This document shows positions 25,993 to 34,941 of a stretch of 64,000 bases of DNA, piece after piece. Position numbers and translations under genes: made by a program. The stretch's first letter is position 1; the number at the start of each line of letters is the position of its first letter. The stretch is from positions 735,032 through 799,031 of the forward strand of contig NZ_QSNT01000001.1 in assembly GCF_009498525.1 (NCBI RefSeq), given 5' to 3'. Under the pieces are notes generated by a model. That model had not been told where the DNA came from. It ran no database searches and saw nothing but the letters and a program-made list of their open reading frames with translations. Source of the DNA: Rhizobium sp. ICMP 5592 (GTDB lineage: Bacteria; Pseudomonadota; Alphaproteobacteria; Rhizobiales; Rhizobiaceae).

Positions 25993-27301
25993 TGTACGGG
26001 GTAAGCTTGGAGCCGACCGGAACATTCGGGTCGGTGACATTTTCAGTGACGACGTAGTCGAGCGCGAATTTGGAGCCTTCCTTCGCTTTCACCCATTGCG
26101 TTCCGATGATCGGTCCAGGAGAGACGTTGGCGACCGGTCCACTGGTGAAGTCAACCTTGCCGGCAATCGTCGTGGTCTTCAGCGTGCTGATCGCCTTGGC
26201 CACGGCCTCCTTGCTCTTGACATCGGTGCTAGCCTTCAGGGCATCGAAGCCGGCGTCGAGAAGCGAGAGGCTTGCACCCAGTTGCTGTGTCCACTGCTTG
26301 CCGCTCGATGCTTCGTAGCCATCCGCAAGCTCCGTCCCGGAAACGCCTGTCAACGTCGATTTGTAAGGGAAGGCCTTATGCCAGTAGGCGGCGCTGCTGA
26401 TGTTGACGCCGAGGTCGCCGAGCGACTCGATGTCCGAGGGGAAAAGCCCGGTCTTGGCGACCTGGCAGATCTTGATTTGCTGGGTCAGTCCCTGTTGGGC
26501 CGCCTGACGCCAGAAGGCGGCGAAATCAGGTGGGATAGGAAACGAGTTGAAGATCTCGACGCCTTCCTGCTTGAAGAGGGCGATCTGCGCCGAGAAGTCG
26601 GTCGTGCCGGTCTCATAGGCACCCGGATCGACGATGGTGAAGCCGGCCTTGGAAAGGGCCGGAGCCAGATTGGCGCGGATGGCGTTGCCATCGGCATCGT
26701 TGGGATACATGACGCCGACCTTCTTGTTGGTCTCGATCAGGTTCCACTGAGAAATATAGGTTTTCAGGAATTCGCCCACGCCGAAGCCGAAATGATAGGT
26801 CCATTTGAACGGCGAGGGCGCCCCTGGCTTGGCGCCACGGCCGAAATACCAGGCCTCCCACGGCATGACCGTCGACAGGCAGGGAATGCCGGCCGCCTCG
26901 CAGGCATCGGCCACAGGGTTGATAGTCTCCGGGGTGGACACGACCAGCATCAGGTCTATGCCCTTGTTGTTGATGAGGTCCTTTGCCAATTGCCCGGCGC
27001 GGGAGGGATCGGACTGCGTGTCCTGATCGAGAATCTCCACCTTCCAGGTCTTGCCGCCCGCCTGCAGTCCGGCTGCCAGCGCCTTGCGCGCCAGTTCCAG
27101 TACATAGCCGTCCGTCTCGCCGAAGCCGCCAAGTGGGCCGGTACGCGGGCTGATAAAGCCGACCTTGAGTGTGTCGTCCGCCGCGAATGCTGCCCGTCCA
27201 CCAAATGCCAGTGCTGCACTACCGGCAGCCGTTGCCGCCATGAACGAACGTCGCGTCAGTGATGCGGCGTTGATTCTCATTCCGATAGGATTGTTGGTCA
27301 T
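25985..27301 (-). CDS. ABC transporter binding protein, Liv/aromatic type, Tat signal
   Basis: 438-residue type-I periplasmic receptor of the branched-chain/aromatic-acid group. The N-terminus has a twin-arginine signal (TRRSFMAATAAGSAALAFGG), suggesting export as a folded protein. The VGFISPRTGPLGGFGETDG opening and the LMLVVSTPETINPVADACE segment are typical. It is encoded directly before the LivG/F/H/M genes. The size is larger than amino-acid receptors (about 370), as seen in receptors for aromatic acids or amides. I infer uptake of hydroxycinnamates or related lignin monomers from the operon content. Confidence 0.85.
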   Translation of the reverse strand: MTNNPIGMRINAASLTRRSFMAATAAGSAALAFGGRAAFAADDTLKVGFISPRTGPLGGFGETDGYVLELARKALAAGLQAGGKTWKVEILDQDTQSDPSRAGQLAKDLINNKGIDLMLVVSTPETINPVADACEAAGIPCLSTVMPWEAWYFGRGAKPGAPSPFKWTYHFGFGVGEFLKTYISQWNLIETNKKVGVMYPNDADGNAIRANLAPALSKAGFTIVDPGAYETGTTDFSAQIALFKQEGVEIFNSFPIPPDFAAFWRQAAQQGLTQQIKICQVAKTGLFPSDIESLGDLGVNISSAAYWHKAFPYKSTLTGVSGTELADGYEASSGKQWTQQLGASLSLLDAGFDALKASTDVKSKEAVAKAISTLKTTTIAGKVDFTSGPVANVSPGPIIGTQWVKAKEGSKFALDYVVTENVTDPNVPVGSKLTPYNG

Positions 27302-27381
27302 GCAATCGTTCCTCCCTTTTTGGAGCCCTCTCGCCCCGATGCTTCTTCTTCAGTCTTGCCGGTCGAGCGCCATAATGCGGC

Positions 27382-28833
27382 TCAGATCGGATAGTGACGC
27401 GTGCCGGATGCCAGCGTGATCCAGCGCAGCTCGGTGAATTCGTCGATCGCGGCCCTGCCGCCGAAACGGCCGTAGCCGCTCGACTTGACCCCGCCGAAGG
27501 GCATTTGCGGCTCGTCTGAAACCGTTGCCTCGTTGATGTGGCAGATGCCGGTCTCGATGCGCCTGGCAACGGCCAGCGCCTGGTTGATGTCGCGGCCGAA
27601 CACTGCCGAGGACAGTCCATATTCGTTGTCGTTGGCGATGGTGACCGCCTCGTCGACACTGTCGACACGGATGATCGCCGCCAGCGGTCCAAAGCTTTCC
27701 TCCCGGTAGAGGCGCATGGCGGGCGTCACATGATCGACAATGGTCGCATCCAACAGCATGCCGTTTACATGCCCGCCGCAGACGACGACCGCTCCCTTCT
27801 GCTGGGCATCGTCAACGAGCGCCTTGATGCGCCGCACCGCCTCGGCGCTGATCATGGTTCCGAGCGGCGTGTTTCCTTGACGTGGATCTCCGGCCACGAG
27901 CGTTGCGGCCTTCGCCTTGAATTTCTCGACGAATTCATCGGCAATCGCATCGAGCAGGATGATGCGCTCAGTGGACATGCAGATCTGGCCCTGGTTCATG
28001 AAGGCGCCGAAGGCGGCGGCGCGGACCGCCTCGTCAATGTCGGCATCGGCAAGTACGATGAAGGGCGCCTTTCCGCCGAGCTCGAGCAGGCAGCGCTTCA
28101 GATGCCTTGCCGATGTCTCGGCAATGATCCGCCCGACGCGCGTCGAGCCGGTGAAGTTGATCCGGCGCACTGCCGGGTGAGCGATCAGGGCCTCGACGAC
28201 GGCAGCGGCATCCTTTGGAGCGTTGGTGACGACATTGACCACACCCGGCGGAAAGCCCGCTTCGCGCATGACTTCCCCGATCAGGCAATGGGTCTTCGGG
28301 CAGAGTTCGGAGGCTTTGAGCACCACTGTGTTGCCGCAGGCAAGTGGCATGGCGATTGCCCGCACGCCAAGGATGATCGGCGCGTTCCAGGGCGCGATGC
28401 CGACGCAGACGCCGGCGGGCTGGCGCACCGCCATAGCAATATTGCCGGGAATGCCAGAGGGAATGATCTCGCCGGCGATCTGCGTGGTCATCGAGGCCGC
28501 CTCGCGCAATATGTCGGCGGCGAGATCGCAATTGATCCCCGCCCAAAGGGCGGTCGCTCCGGTTTCTCCGATCATCGCTGCCACGAAATCCTCCGATCGC
28601 GCGAGGAGAACATTTGCCGCCCGATTGAGCACGGCGCGGCGTTCACCGGGTCCTAGTTCTGACCATGCGGGAAAGGCAGCGGCGGCGGCGTTGGCGGCCC
28701 GGGCTGCGTCTGATGTCGAGGCCGCCGGCGCGATGGTCGCGACATCGCCGGTCGCGGGATCAAGGCATTCGAAGGTGGATGCATCTGACGCATCCACCGT
28801 CTCATCATTGATCAGAAGCTTTGCCACAAACAT
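27382..28833 (-). CDS. Aldehyde dehydrogenase (vanillin/aryl-aldehyde type), paralogue
   Basis: 483-residue aldehyde dehydrogenase with Glu251 and Cys285 in the same contexts (LELGGKAP, NQGQICMSTE) as the enzyme at 20,286. The two are alike along their whole length, including the C-terminal tail pattern ending HYPI/HYPF, and clearly arose by duplication. It is the first gene of the long minus-strand operon, facing a divergent AraC gene. A GTG at 28854 is an alternative start. Aryl or cinnamyl aldehyde oxidation is inferred. Confidence 0.87.
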   Translation of the reverse strand: MFVAKLLINDETVDASDASTFECLDPATGDVATIAPAASTSDAARAANAAAAAFPAWSELGPGERRAVLNRAANVLLARSEDFVAAMIGETGATALWAGINCDLAADILREAASMTTQIAGEIIPSGIPGNIAMAVRQPAGVCVGIAPWNAPIILGVRAIAMPLACGNTVVLKASELCPKTHCLIGEVMREAGFPPGVVNVVTNAPKDAAAVVEALIAHPAVRRINFTGSTRVGRIIAETSARHLKRCLLELGGKAPFIVLADADIDEAVRAAAFGAFMNQGQICMSTERIILLDAIADEFVEKFKAKAATLVAGDPRQGNTPLGTMISAEAVRRIKALVDDAQQKGAVVVCGGHVNGMLLDATIVDHVTPAMRLYREESFGPLAAIIRVDSVDEAVTIANDNEYGLSSAVFGRDINQALAVARRIETGICHINEATVSDEPQMPFGGVKSSGYGRFGGRAAIDEFTELRWITLASGTRHYPI

Positions 28834-29077
28834 CGCGATCGTCCAGTTCTCCACAGGTCACCCCTGCACCCTGCATCAACGGGAGAAAGCGCACACGGTT
28901 GGGCGCGGCCAGGATGCGGCCTCGCAATCGTTATCTGTTGTGTGGAGTCCTCCTCCCAGAGGCTCATAGGATCAGACTACGCCATTGCAATTCGGAAGGA
29001 ATGTGTTTTCCTGGGTTAATATTGTGATTATCTGGCAATCCCGGCTAAGGAATCATGATGCCGGGGAGGAGGGGTTC

Positions 29078-29977
29078 ATGGTTTCCGATGGCGGCATCCA
29101 TCATCATGCACACGGCGAATGGCGGGAGCCGTCGCTGTCGCAACGGACGATCCGCTTCCAGAAAGGCATCTATGCCGATTTCCACCATCTGTTTCTGCTG
29201 CAGGCTGGAACGGCTGCCTTGTTGTTCGAACCGGAGGAGCAACGATCGCTGCAAGGGCCGGCGCTCGCTTATCTGCCACCGCAGGCGCGGTACGAGCTGC
29301 GCATGGCTGCGGGCGCCGCAGGCTTCCTGATCGGCGCGTCGCCGCAGATCATGGTGGACGCGATCGGCGACCAGGCGGAATCCTATGCGCTGAGGACCTT
29401 CAGTGAGCGGTCCTGGCTGACGGACGAACCGAGGCCGCAAGCCGTCGAAGAGATGCAGCCCCTGGTGGCGGGCTTTGTGCGGGAGCTTGGCGATCCCTCA
29501 CGCGCTTCGTGGATGGTCATCTCCGCCTATTTGCGGCTGATCCTCATGACGCTGTGGCGTACGAGCGGCAGCGAGGCGGCCGAGCAGCGCGGCCGTGGCG
29601 GCGGCGCCTCGGTCCTGCAGCGATACCGGCAATTGGTGGAGATCTGGTTCCGGCAGCACCGGCCGATCAGCGACTATGCGCGGGAGCTCGGCGTTACCAC
29701 CGACCGCCTACATTCCATTTGTAGCAGCGCGCTCGGGCGATCTCCCGTCCAACTCCTGCACGAGCGCGTCGTCCAGGAGGCGAAGCTGAGGCTGGAACGC
29801 TCCGCCCGGACCGTCCAGGAGATTTCGGACAGCCTTGGATTTCGGGACCCCACCTATTTCAGTCATTTCTTCAAGAGAAGGACCGGATTTTCACCCGCCA
29901 CCTACCGCGATTTCGCGAGGAAGGCGGAAGTCGCCCGCAGCGACATGCTCTCGTCGGGCTATTCGGACTGGCCGTGA
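29078..29977 (+). CDS. AraC-family transcriptional regulator
   Basis: 299-residue regulator starting at ATG behind a strong GGGGAGGAGG; an upstream TTG reading from 28985 lacks this. An N-terminal cupin-like sensor (about 15-110; FHHLFLLQAGTAALLFEP) is followed by a C-terminal AraC double helix-turn-helix (ISDYARELGVTTDRLHSI and VQEISDSLGFRDPTYFSHFF). The organisation resembles HpaA/PobR-type activators of aromatic catabolism. It is transcribed away from the long ALDH-Liv-CalA operon across a 244-bp gap and is the obvious candidate for its control. Confidence 0.87.
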   Translation: MVSDGGIHHHAHGEWREPSLSQRTIRFQKGIYADFHHLFLLQAGTAALLFEPEEQRSLQGPALAYLPPQARYELRMAAGAAGFLIGASPQIMVDAIGDQAESYALRTFSERSWLTDEPRPQAVEEMQPLVAGFVRELGDPSRASWMVISAYLRLILMTLWRTSGSEAAEQRGRGGGASVLQRYRQLVEIWFRQHRPISDYARELGVTTDRLHSICSSALGRSPVQLLHERVVQEAKLRLERSARTVQEISDSLGFRDPTYFSHFFKRRTGFSPATYRDFARKAEVARSDMLSSGYSDWP

Positions 29978-30006
29978 TCCGATTTCGAACGAGCAGTCTT
30001 CAGGGC

Positions 30007-32163
30007 TCAGGCGTGGGTAGGCTTGGGCGCGGCCAGCATCAGGGCATCGAGCGCCACCGCACCTTCGCCGTCGGGATAGATGACGACGGGATTGAGGTCT
30101 ATTTCCCGGATCGCCGGTTCGGCCAACAGCAGCCGGCTGAGCGTGGCGATGATGCGGGCGGCAGCACCCACGTCGAGTGGTGGCGAGCCGCGGAAACCGT
30201 GCAGCAAAGGCGCATTTTTCAGCCGATGTAGCTCGCGGATAATAGCGTCATCGGGCAGATCGGGCGTCAGAATGCGGACATCCCTCAGGATCTCCGCCGT
30301 AACGCCGCCGAAACCCGCCAGGATCACAGGTCCCCAGTCCGGATCGTTGCGCGCACCGATGATCAGCTCGACGCCGCGTTTGCCCATGGCTTCGATCAGC
30401 ACGCCGTCCAGGGTGAGATCGGGGCGATGGCGCGCGATATCGGCGTGCAGCTTGGCCCAGCCCTTCTCGAGGCTAGCCGGGTCCACCAATCCGATAACCA
30501 CGCCGCCCGCATCGCTCTTGTGGCTGAGATCGGGCGATTGTGCCTTCAGCACCACCGGATAGCCGATCGTCGCTGCCGCTGCGAGGGCTTGCTCAAGGGT
30601 CGTTGCCAGGCGTCCTTCCGGAAAGGGAATCCCGAGCGGCGCCAGGATTTGCTTGGCGCGATATTCGGGAACGACACCTCCCTGCAAGGGGAGACCGGCA
30701 ATCGCGACCGGCGTTACGGTAGACACAGTTACGTCGCGCCCCGCGAATTCGTCGATGCGTTTCAGTGCCCGGAAGGCGCGTTCGGTCGACGGGAAATAGA
30801 CGATGCCGAGCGCGCGCAATTGCGCGATATAGTCCGCCGGGATAGGGGCGCCCTCATCGAGCCCAGCAAAGATCAGCGGTTTTGCCGGCTTGCGCTCGCG
30901 CACGGCTTTCAGGATCGGCGGCAGCTTGATGGCTGAGGTGACAGGATCGGTCTGGATAATGCAGGCGACAATGCTGGCAAAACGGGTGTCGTCGAAGAGG
31001 GTGGTGAGCGTTCTGTCGTAAAGGTCCGGCTCGACAAGACCCTGTGCCGTCAGATCCAGCGGATTGCTGACGCCGACGAAGGGCGGCAGGGCGGCGCGAA
31101 GCGCTGGCGCGGTCTCATCGTCAATCGGAGGAAGATCGAGCCCGAGTTCTTCGCACAGATCGAGCGTCAGCGCCTTGAATGCACCGGATTCGCCAAGCAC
31201 GGCGGGGCCTCCGGCCGGAAGTACCGGGCAGCGCAGGGCGATCTCGGTGATATCACCGAGTTCCTCGAGCGTTTCGGCCAAAATGACGCCGGCCCGTGCG
31301 ACCTTGGCGCGCATGACCTGATAGTCGCCGGCCATGGCGCCGGTGTGGGTTGCGGCGGATTCACGCGCCGCACTGCTCCGGCCGGGATGAAGAAGGACGA
31401 TCCGCTTTCCCTTCGCGTATGCCTTGCGCGCCGTGGCGAGGAAACGGGCGGGCTTGCGGAACTGTTCGACGATCATCGCGATGACCCGTGTGGAGGCGTC
31501 CTCAACCAGGAATTCCACATAGTCTTCGACGCCACTTGCGGCCTCGTTGCCGGTCGAAATGGAATAGGAGAGGCCCAGATCGCGACTGGCGAAGGTCACG
31601 CCGAGGACGGCAGCCATGGCGCCGCTCTGCGACACGATGGCGATGCCCGGCCGGTCGCCTAGTTCCTCTGACGCAGTTTCGATGAAGGTCAGGGGAATGC
31701 GGTCAACATGGTTGACCATCCCAAGGCAGTTCGGCCCCTCGATCACCATTCCCGCCTCGGCCGCGATGCGGGCGATCTCGCGTTGATCGGCCAAACCTTC
31801 CTCGCCACCCTCGGCAAAGCCCGCCGAAAAGATCACCGCCGCGCCAACGCGGCGGCGGGCAAGCGCCTCGATAGAGGGAAGCACGGCTGCGCGCGGCACG
31901 GCAAGAACGGCCGCATCCACCCCGTCCGGCAGGTCATCGATCGAGGCGAGGCAGGGCCGGTCGCCGATCTCGGTCCGTTTGGGGTTTATCAGATGAATGG
32001 CACCGGCATAGCCGCTGCGGTCGAGATTGGACAGTACCGAAGCGCCAAGCGCGCCGGGCTTGTCGGAGGCGCCGACGATCGCCACCGATCTCGGGCGCAG
32101 CAGCCGTTCCATCGAGCCGCTGGGAAGAGCCGATGGGCGCGCGCTAGTGGTCTCGACCGTCAT
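30007..32163 (-). CDS. fcs: ADP-forming acyl-CoA synthetase (probable feruloyl-CoA synthetase)
   Basis: 718-residue single-chain acyl-CoA synthetase (NDP-forming). An N-terminal CoA-binding Rossmann domain (SVAIVGASDKPG near 26) is followed by a ligase domain with phospho-accepting His273 (ATHTGAMAGD) and a C-terminal ATP-grasp domain (about 490-710; VVLKAQSPDLSHKSDAGGV). It differs from the AMP-forming Fcs of pseudomonads. It begins 13 bp after the hydratase/lyase gene, so ferulate or p-coumarate activation is the natural role. The ATG at 32163, behind AGGAGCG, is chosen; earlier in-frame starts lie inside that neighbour. Confidence 0.85.
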   Translation of the reverse strand: MTVETTSARPSALPSGSMERLLRPRSVAIVGASDKPGALGASVLSNLDRSGYAGAIHLINPKRTEIGDRPCLASIDDLPDGVDAAVLAVPRAAVLPSIEALARRRVGAAVIFSAGFAEGGEEGLADQREIARIAAEAGMVIEGPNCLGMVNHVDRIPLTFIETASEELGDRPGIAIVSQSGAMAAVLGVTFASRDLGLSYSISTGNEAASGVEDYVEFLVEDASTRVIAMIVEQFRKPARFLATARKAYAKGKRIVLLHPGRSSAARESAATHTGAMAGDYQVMRAKVARAGVILAETLEELGDITEIALRCPVLPAGGPAVLGESGAFKALTLDLCEELGLDLPPIDDETAPALRAALPPFVGVSNPLDLTAQGLVEPDLYDRTLTTLFDDTRFASIVACIIQTDPVTSAIKLPPILKAVRERKPAKPLIFAGLDEGAPIPADYIAQLRALGIVYFPSTERAFRALKRIDEFAGRDVTVSTVTPVAIAGLPLQGGVVPEYRAKQILAPLGIPFPEGRLATTLEQALAAAATIGYPVVLKAQSPDLSHKSDAGGVVIGLVDPASLEKGWAKLHADIARHRPDLTLDGVLIEAMGKRGVELIIGARNDPDWGPVILAGFGGVTAEILRDVRILTPDLPDDAIIRELHRLKNAPLLHGFRGSPPLDVGAAARIIATLSRLLLAEPAIREIDLNPVVIYPDGEGAVALDALMLAAPKPTHA

Positions 32164-32176
32164 GGTGGGGCGCTCC

Positions 32177-33016
32177 TCAGGCTTGGTGCTTGGATTTGTC
32201 ATAGGCACCAAGACCGGGCTTATAGGTCTTGTCGTCGATGAACTGCTTGATACCTTCCTTGCGTCCCTCGTTGTCGTAGCTGTTGGCCGCTTCCTGGGCG
32301 CGGACGAGGTAATCCTCCGCATTGTCGTAGGTCATCTCCCGCACGCGGCGAATGGCGTCCTTGGTGGCTTTGAGGGCGACCGGGTTCTTTTGCAGCAGAA
32401 TGTTGGCGACGTCGGTCACACGCGCTTTCAACTGTGCAAGCGGCAGGGACTCGTTGACGAAGCCCCATTCGGCGGCTTTCCTGCCGTCAATGTTCTCGCC
32501 GGTCAGCGCATGGTACATGGCGTTGCGGAAGGATGTGAGTTCGGTCGCCACCTTGGCGGCGCCGCCGCCAGGCAGGATGCCCCAGTTGATCTCGCTCAGC
32601 CCGAATTTGGCTTCATCGGCGGCAAAAGCGAGGTCGCAGGCGAAAAGAGGCCCGTAACCGCCGCCGAAGCACCAGCCGTTCACCATGGCGATGGTCGGTT
32701 TCTGATACCAGCGCAGCCGGCGCCACCAGCCATAGCTTTCGCGCTGTGCCTTGCGTGTTCCCTGCAGACCGTGGGCCTCGGTCTCGCGGAAATACTCCTT
32801 GAGATCCATGCCCGCGGACCAGGCAGTTCCCTCGCCGGACAGCACCAGCACGCCGACATCGGCCCGAAACTCGAGTTCGTCTAGAACCTCCATCATGCGC
32901 CGATTGAGTGCGGGGCTCATGGCGTTGCGTTTTTCCGGGCGGTTGAAGCTGACCCAGGCGATACCGGCTTCAACGACAAAGGCGACGGTATCTGTTGAAG
33001 AATGTTCTGCTGTCAT
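32177..33016 (-). CDS. ech: p-Hydroxycinnamoyl-CoA hydratase/lyase (feruloyl-CoA hydratase/aldolase)
   Basis: 279-residue crotonase-fold enzyme that turns feruloyl-CoA into vanillin and acetyl-CoA. It follows the HCHL pattern closely: NRPEKRNAMSP, AGMDLKEYFRE, TIAMVNGWCFGGG and FGLSEINWG, with Glu142 at the position of the catalytic glutamate. The C-terminal EGRKEGIKQFIDDKTYKPG block is also characteristic. One departure is Gly122 where bacterial HCHLs usually have Ser (GGGYGPL instead of GGGFSPL). It is divergent from a MarR gene with tandem operators between them, and is followed by the CoA synthetase. Confidence 0.92.
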   Translation of the reverse strand: MTAEHSSTDTVAFVVEAGIAWVSFNRPEKRNAMSPALNRRMMEVLDELEFRADVGVLVLSGEGTAWSAGMDLKEYFRETEAHGLQGTRKAQRESYGWWRRLRWYQKPTIAMVNGWCFGGGYGPLFACDLAFAADEAKFGLSEINWGILPGGGAAKVATELTSFRNAMYHALTGENIDGRKAAEWGFVNESLPLAQLKARVTDVANILLQKNPVALKATKDAIRRVREMTYDNAEDYLVRAQEAANSYDNEGRKEGIKQFIDDKTYKPGLGAYDKSKHQA

Positions 33017-33277
33017 GATGGTGTCCTTCTTGCCGTTCGGGCCTGCACATCAAAAGGGAACCGGCCGCAAAGTCGCGACCTGCATTGGATACAGCGATCG
33101 TCACCGGGCCGAGCGGGCCGCAGTGAAATCTGAATCAGACGTCTCACGTCAGCCGACGCGAATACGCGACCGCCTATGAGCCGGGAGAGCCGTTGCAACG
33201 ATCAACGGATCGCGGCGTACCTGCCGATATTCTTCAAAAGGAATTCCTCCAACACCGGCACGTGACCTCCTTACCGG

Positions 33278-33327
33278 TAATGTTATGTCTCATAGCATTA
33301 TTTGATTGTTATGCGCAATAGCATTAT
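33278..33327 (+). promoter_or_regulatory. Tandem MarR-type operators between ech and marR
   Basis: In the 320-bp divergent gap, TAATGTTATG (33278-33287) and CATAGCATTA (33291-33300) form a dyad with 9 of 10 matching pairs. A related, weaker dyad follows: GTTATG and ATAGCATTA recur exactly 26 bp downstream (33308-33313 and 33318-33326). A TTACCGGTAA palindrome adjoins at 33271. The 26-bp repeat period would place two dimers about 2.5 turns apart. The rest of the gap shows nothing further. By analogy with FerC/FerR/CouR-type systems the MarR protein would release these sites on binding a hydroxycinnamoyl-CoA. Confidence 0.65.
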
Positions 33328-33336
33328 AGCCGGATT

Positions 33337-33825
33337 ATGGATATCGACGCCCGCATATCGAAATTGACCGACCCGCTTGAGACCCTGCTTGGCTATCAGC
33401 TGAGGAGGGCGTCCAACGTGATGATGGCCGACCTGGGCTCAAGGCTTCAGGCAATCGAACTCAGGCCGGTCGAGGCTTCCATTCTGACGCTGATCGACGC
33501 CAATCCCGGCTGCACCCAGAGCGATCTTGGACGTAGCCTCGGTATCCAGCGCGCCAACATGGTTCCCCTGATGGTCGGGCTGACCAAGGCCGGGCTTGTC
33601 GACCGGGCTCCGGTCGGCGGTCGATCGCAGGCTCTTCGCCTGACGAGGACCGGTATGGAGAGAGTGGAGACGGTGCATGCCATCATCGGGGCACACGAGG
33701 CGCGGTTTCTGCGCCTTTTCGCGCCGGAGCTGCGGGAGGCAGCGTTGGAAGTCTTGCGAAATATCCGGCAAGAGGGCGAAGGGGCCTCGCGCCAGGATGG
33801 CGTGGAGCTTTCGACAGGCGCTTGA
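33337..33825 (+). CDS. MarR-family regulator (FerR/CouR-like)
   Basis: 162-residue winged-helix regulator. The recognition region (TQSDLGRSLGIQRANMVPLM) and wing (RSQALRLTRTGMERV) are well defined. It is transcribed divergently from the hydratase/lyase and CoA-synthetase genes and starts 9 bp after the last tandem operator, so autoregulation is likely. MarR proteins in this genomic position are known repressors of ferulate or coumarate genes, relieved by the CoA thioester. The effector here is inferred. Confidence 0.85.
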   Translation: MDIDARISKLTDPLETLLGYQLRRASNVMMADLGSRLQAIELRPVEASILTLIDANPGCTQSDLGRSLGIQRANMVPLMVGLTKAGLVDRAPVGGRSQALRLTRTGMERVETVHAIIGAHEARFLRLFAPELREAALEVLRNIRQEGEGASRQDGVELSTGA

Positions 33826-33873
33826 TCGACTGGAGCGCTATCTGAGCCGCTCTTCTTCCAGGACGTGCGCAGA

Positions 33874-34860
33874 TTATTCAGCTGCGGCTATGTCGGGGCG
33901 ATAGCCGGTATCGATGACGATCCGCCCGCCACAAGCCCGCGAAACGCAGGCGCACATGCGTGAATTTTCCCGCCGCTCGGCTTCGGAAAAGAAAACGTCG
34001 CGGTGGTCGATCGCACCGTCCGTTTCCAGGATGTTGACGGCACAGAGCCCACATTCTCCACGGCGGCAATCGAAAACCATGTCGACGCCGGCCTCCACCA
34101 ATACGTCGAGCATGGACTGATCGGCCCGGACCCGAACACGGGCACCGAGCTCAGCGACTTCGACATCAAAGGCCTGTTCTGCAAATAGACCGTTATCGCC
34201 GAAGACTTCGTAGCGCAGGCGGCTCATCGATCGTCTGCTTTTCTGCCAAGCCTGCCGCGCTGCCTCCAGGAGGCCGAGCGGGCCGCAGATATAGGCCTCG
34301 CCATCCGGCGGCAGGGCTGCAAATTCGGTGTCGAGATCGAGAGCCTCGCCGTCATCCTGAGCAAAGACCTGCAACCGGTCGCCAAGCAGCGCGCCAAGCT
34401 CGTCGAGGAAGGCCATCTGCTGATGGCTCTTCGCGGCATAGGCCAGTCGGAGCATCTGCCCGCGCGAGGCGAGGGTTCTCGCCATACCATAGATCGGGGT
34501 AATCCCGATGCCGCCGGCAATCAGGAGATAGCGGGAGGCGCGCCAGGAAAGCTCGAAACGGTTCTCGGGCTCGGTCAGTTCTGTCTCATCACCCGGCTGC
34601 AGCTGCCAGATGAACACCGAGCCCCCACGGCTGTTTGGGTGACGCTTCACTGCAATGGAGAGTGTGCCATGTGGTCCGGGTAGAACGGTATAGGTACGGA
34701 TCGCCAGTTCGCCGTTGATCCGCACCCTGATATTGGTGTGCGAACCGGGATCGAAGCCGGCCGGCAAGCCTTCGATGGCAAAGGTCACCGCCCGAACGTC
34801 CTCGGCGATTGTCCGTGCCTCAATGACCCGTGCCTTACGCCACTCCAGTCTGGACCGCAT
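33874..34860 (-). CDS. vanB: Vanillate O-demethylase reductase subunit
   Basis: 328-residue class-IA oxygenase reductase: FAD-binding domain (about 1-105), NAD-binding domain (LLIAGGIGITPIYGM near 112) and a C-terminal plant-type [2Fe-2S] domain with Cys265, Cys270, Cys273 and Cys303. It passes electrons from NADH to the VanA oxygenase. It lies about 80 bp after vanR in the order vanA-vanR-vanB. It could in principle serve another Rieske oxygenase, but vanA is the only one here. Confidence 0.9.
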   Translation of the reverse strand: MRSRLEWRKARVIEARTIAEDVRAVTFAIEGLPAGFDPGSHTNIRVRINGELAIRTYTVLPGPHGTLSIAVKRHPNSRGGSVFIWQLQPGDETELTEPENRFELSWRASRYLLIAGGIGITPIYGMARTLASRGQMLRLAYAAKSHQQMAFLDELGALLGDRLQVFAQDDGEALDLDTEFAALPPDGEAYICGPLGLLEAARQAWQKSRRSMSRLRYEVFGDNGLFAEQAFDVEVAELGARVRVRADQSMLDVLVEAGVDMVFDCRRGECGLCAVNILETDGAIDHRDVFFSEAERRENSRMCACVSRACGGRIVIDTGYRPDIAAAE

Positions 34861-34941
34861 ATTTTCCTCCCTTTGATGAATCTCGATGATCGGCCGATTA
34901 TCCGCTACAAAAGGCCCGCTCCCTACTGGCCTCCTTCCGCC

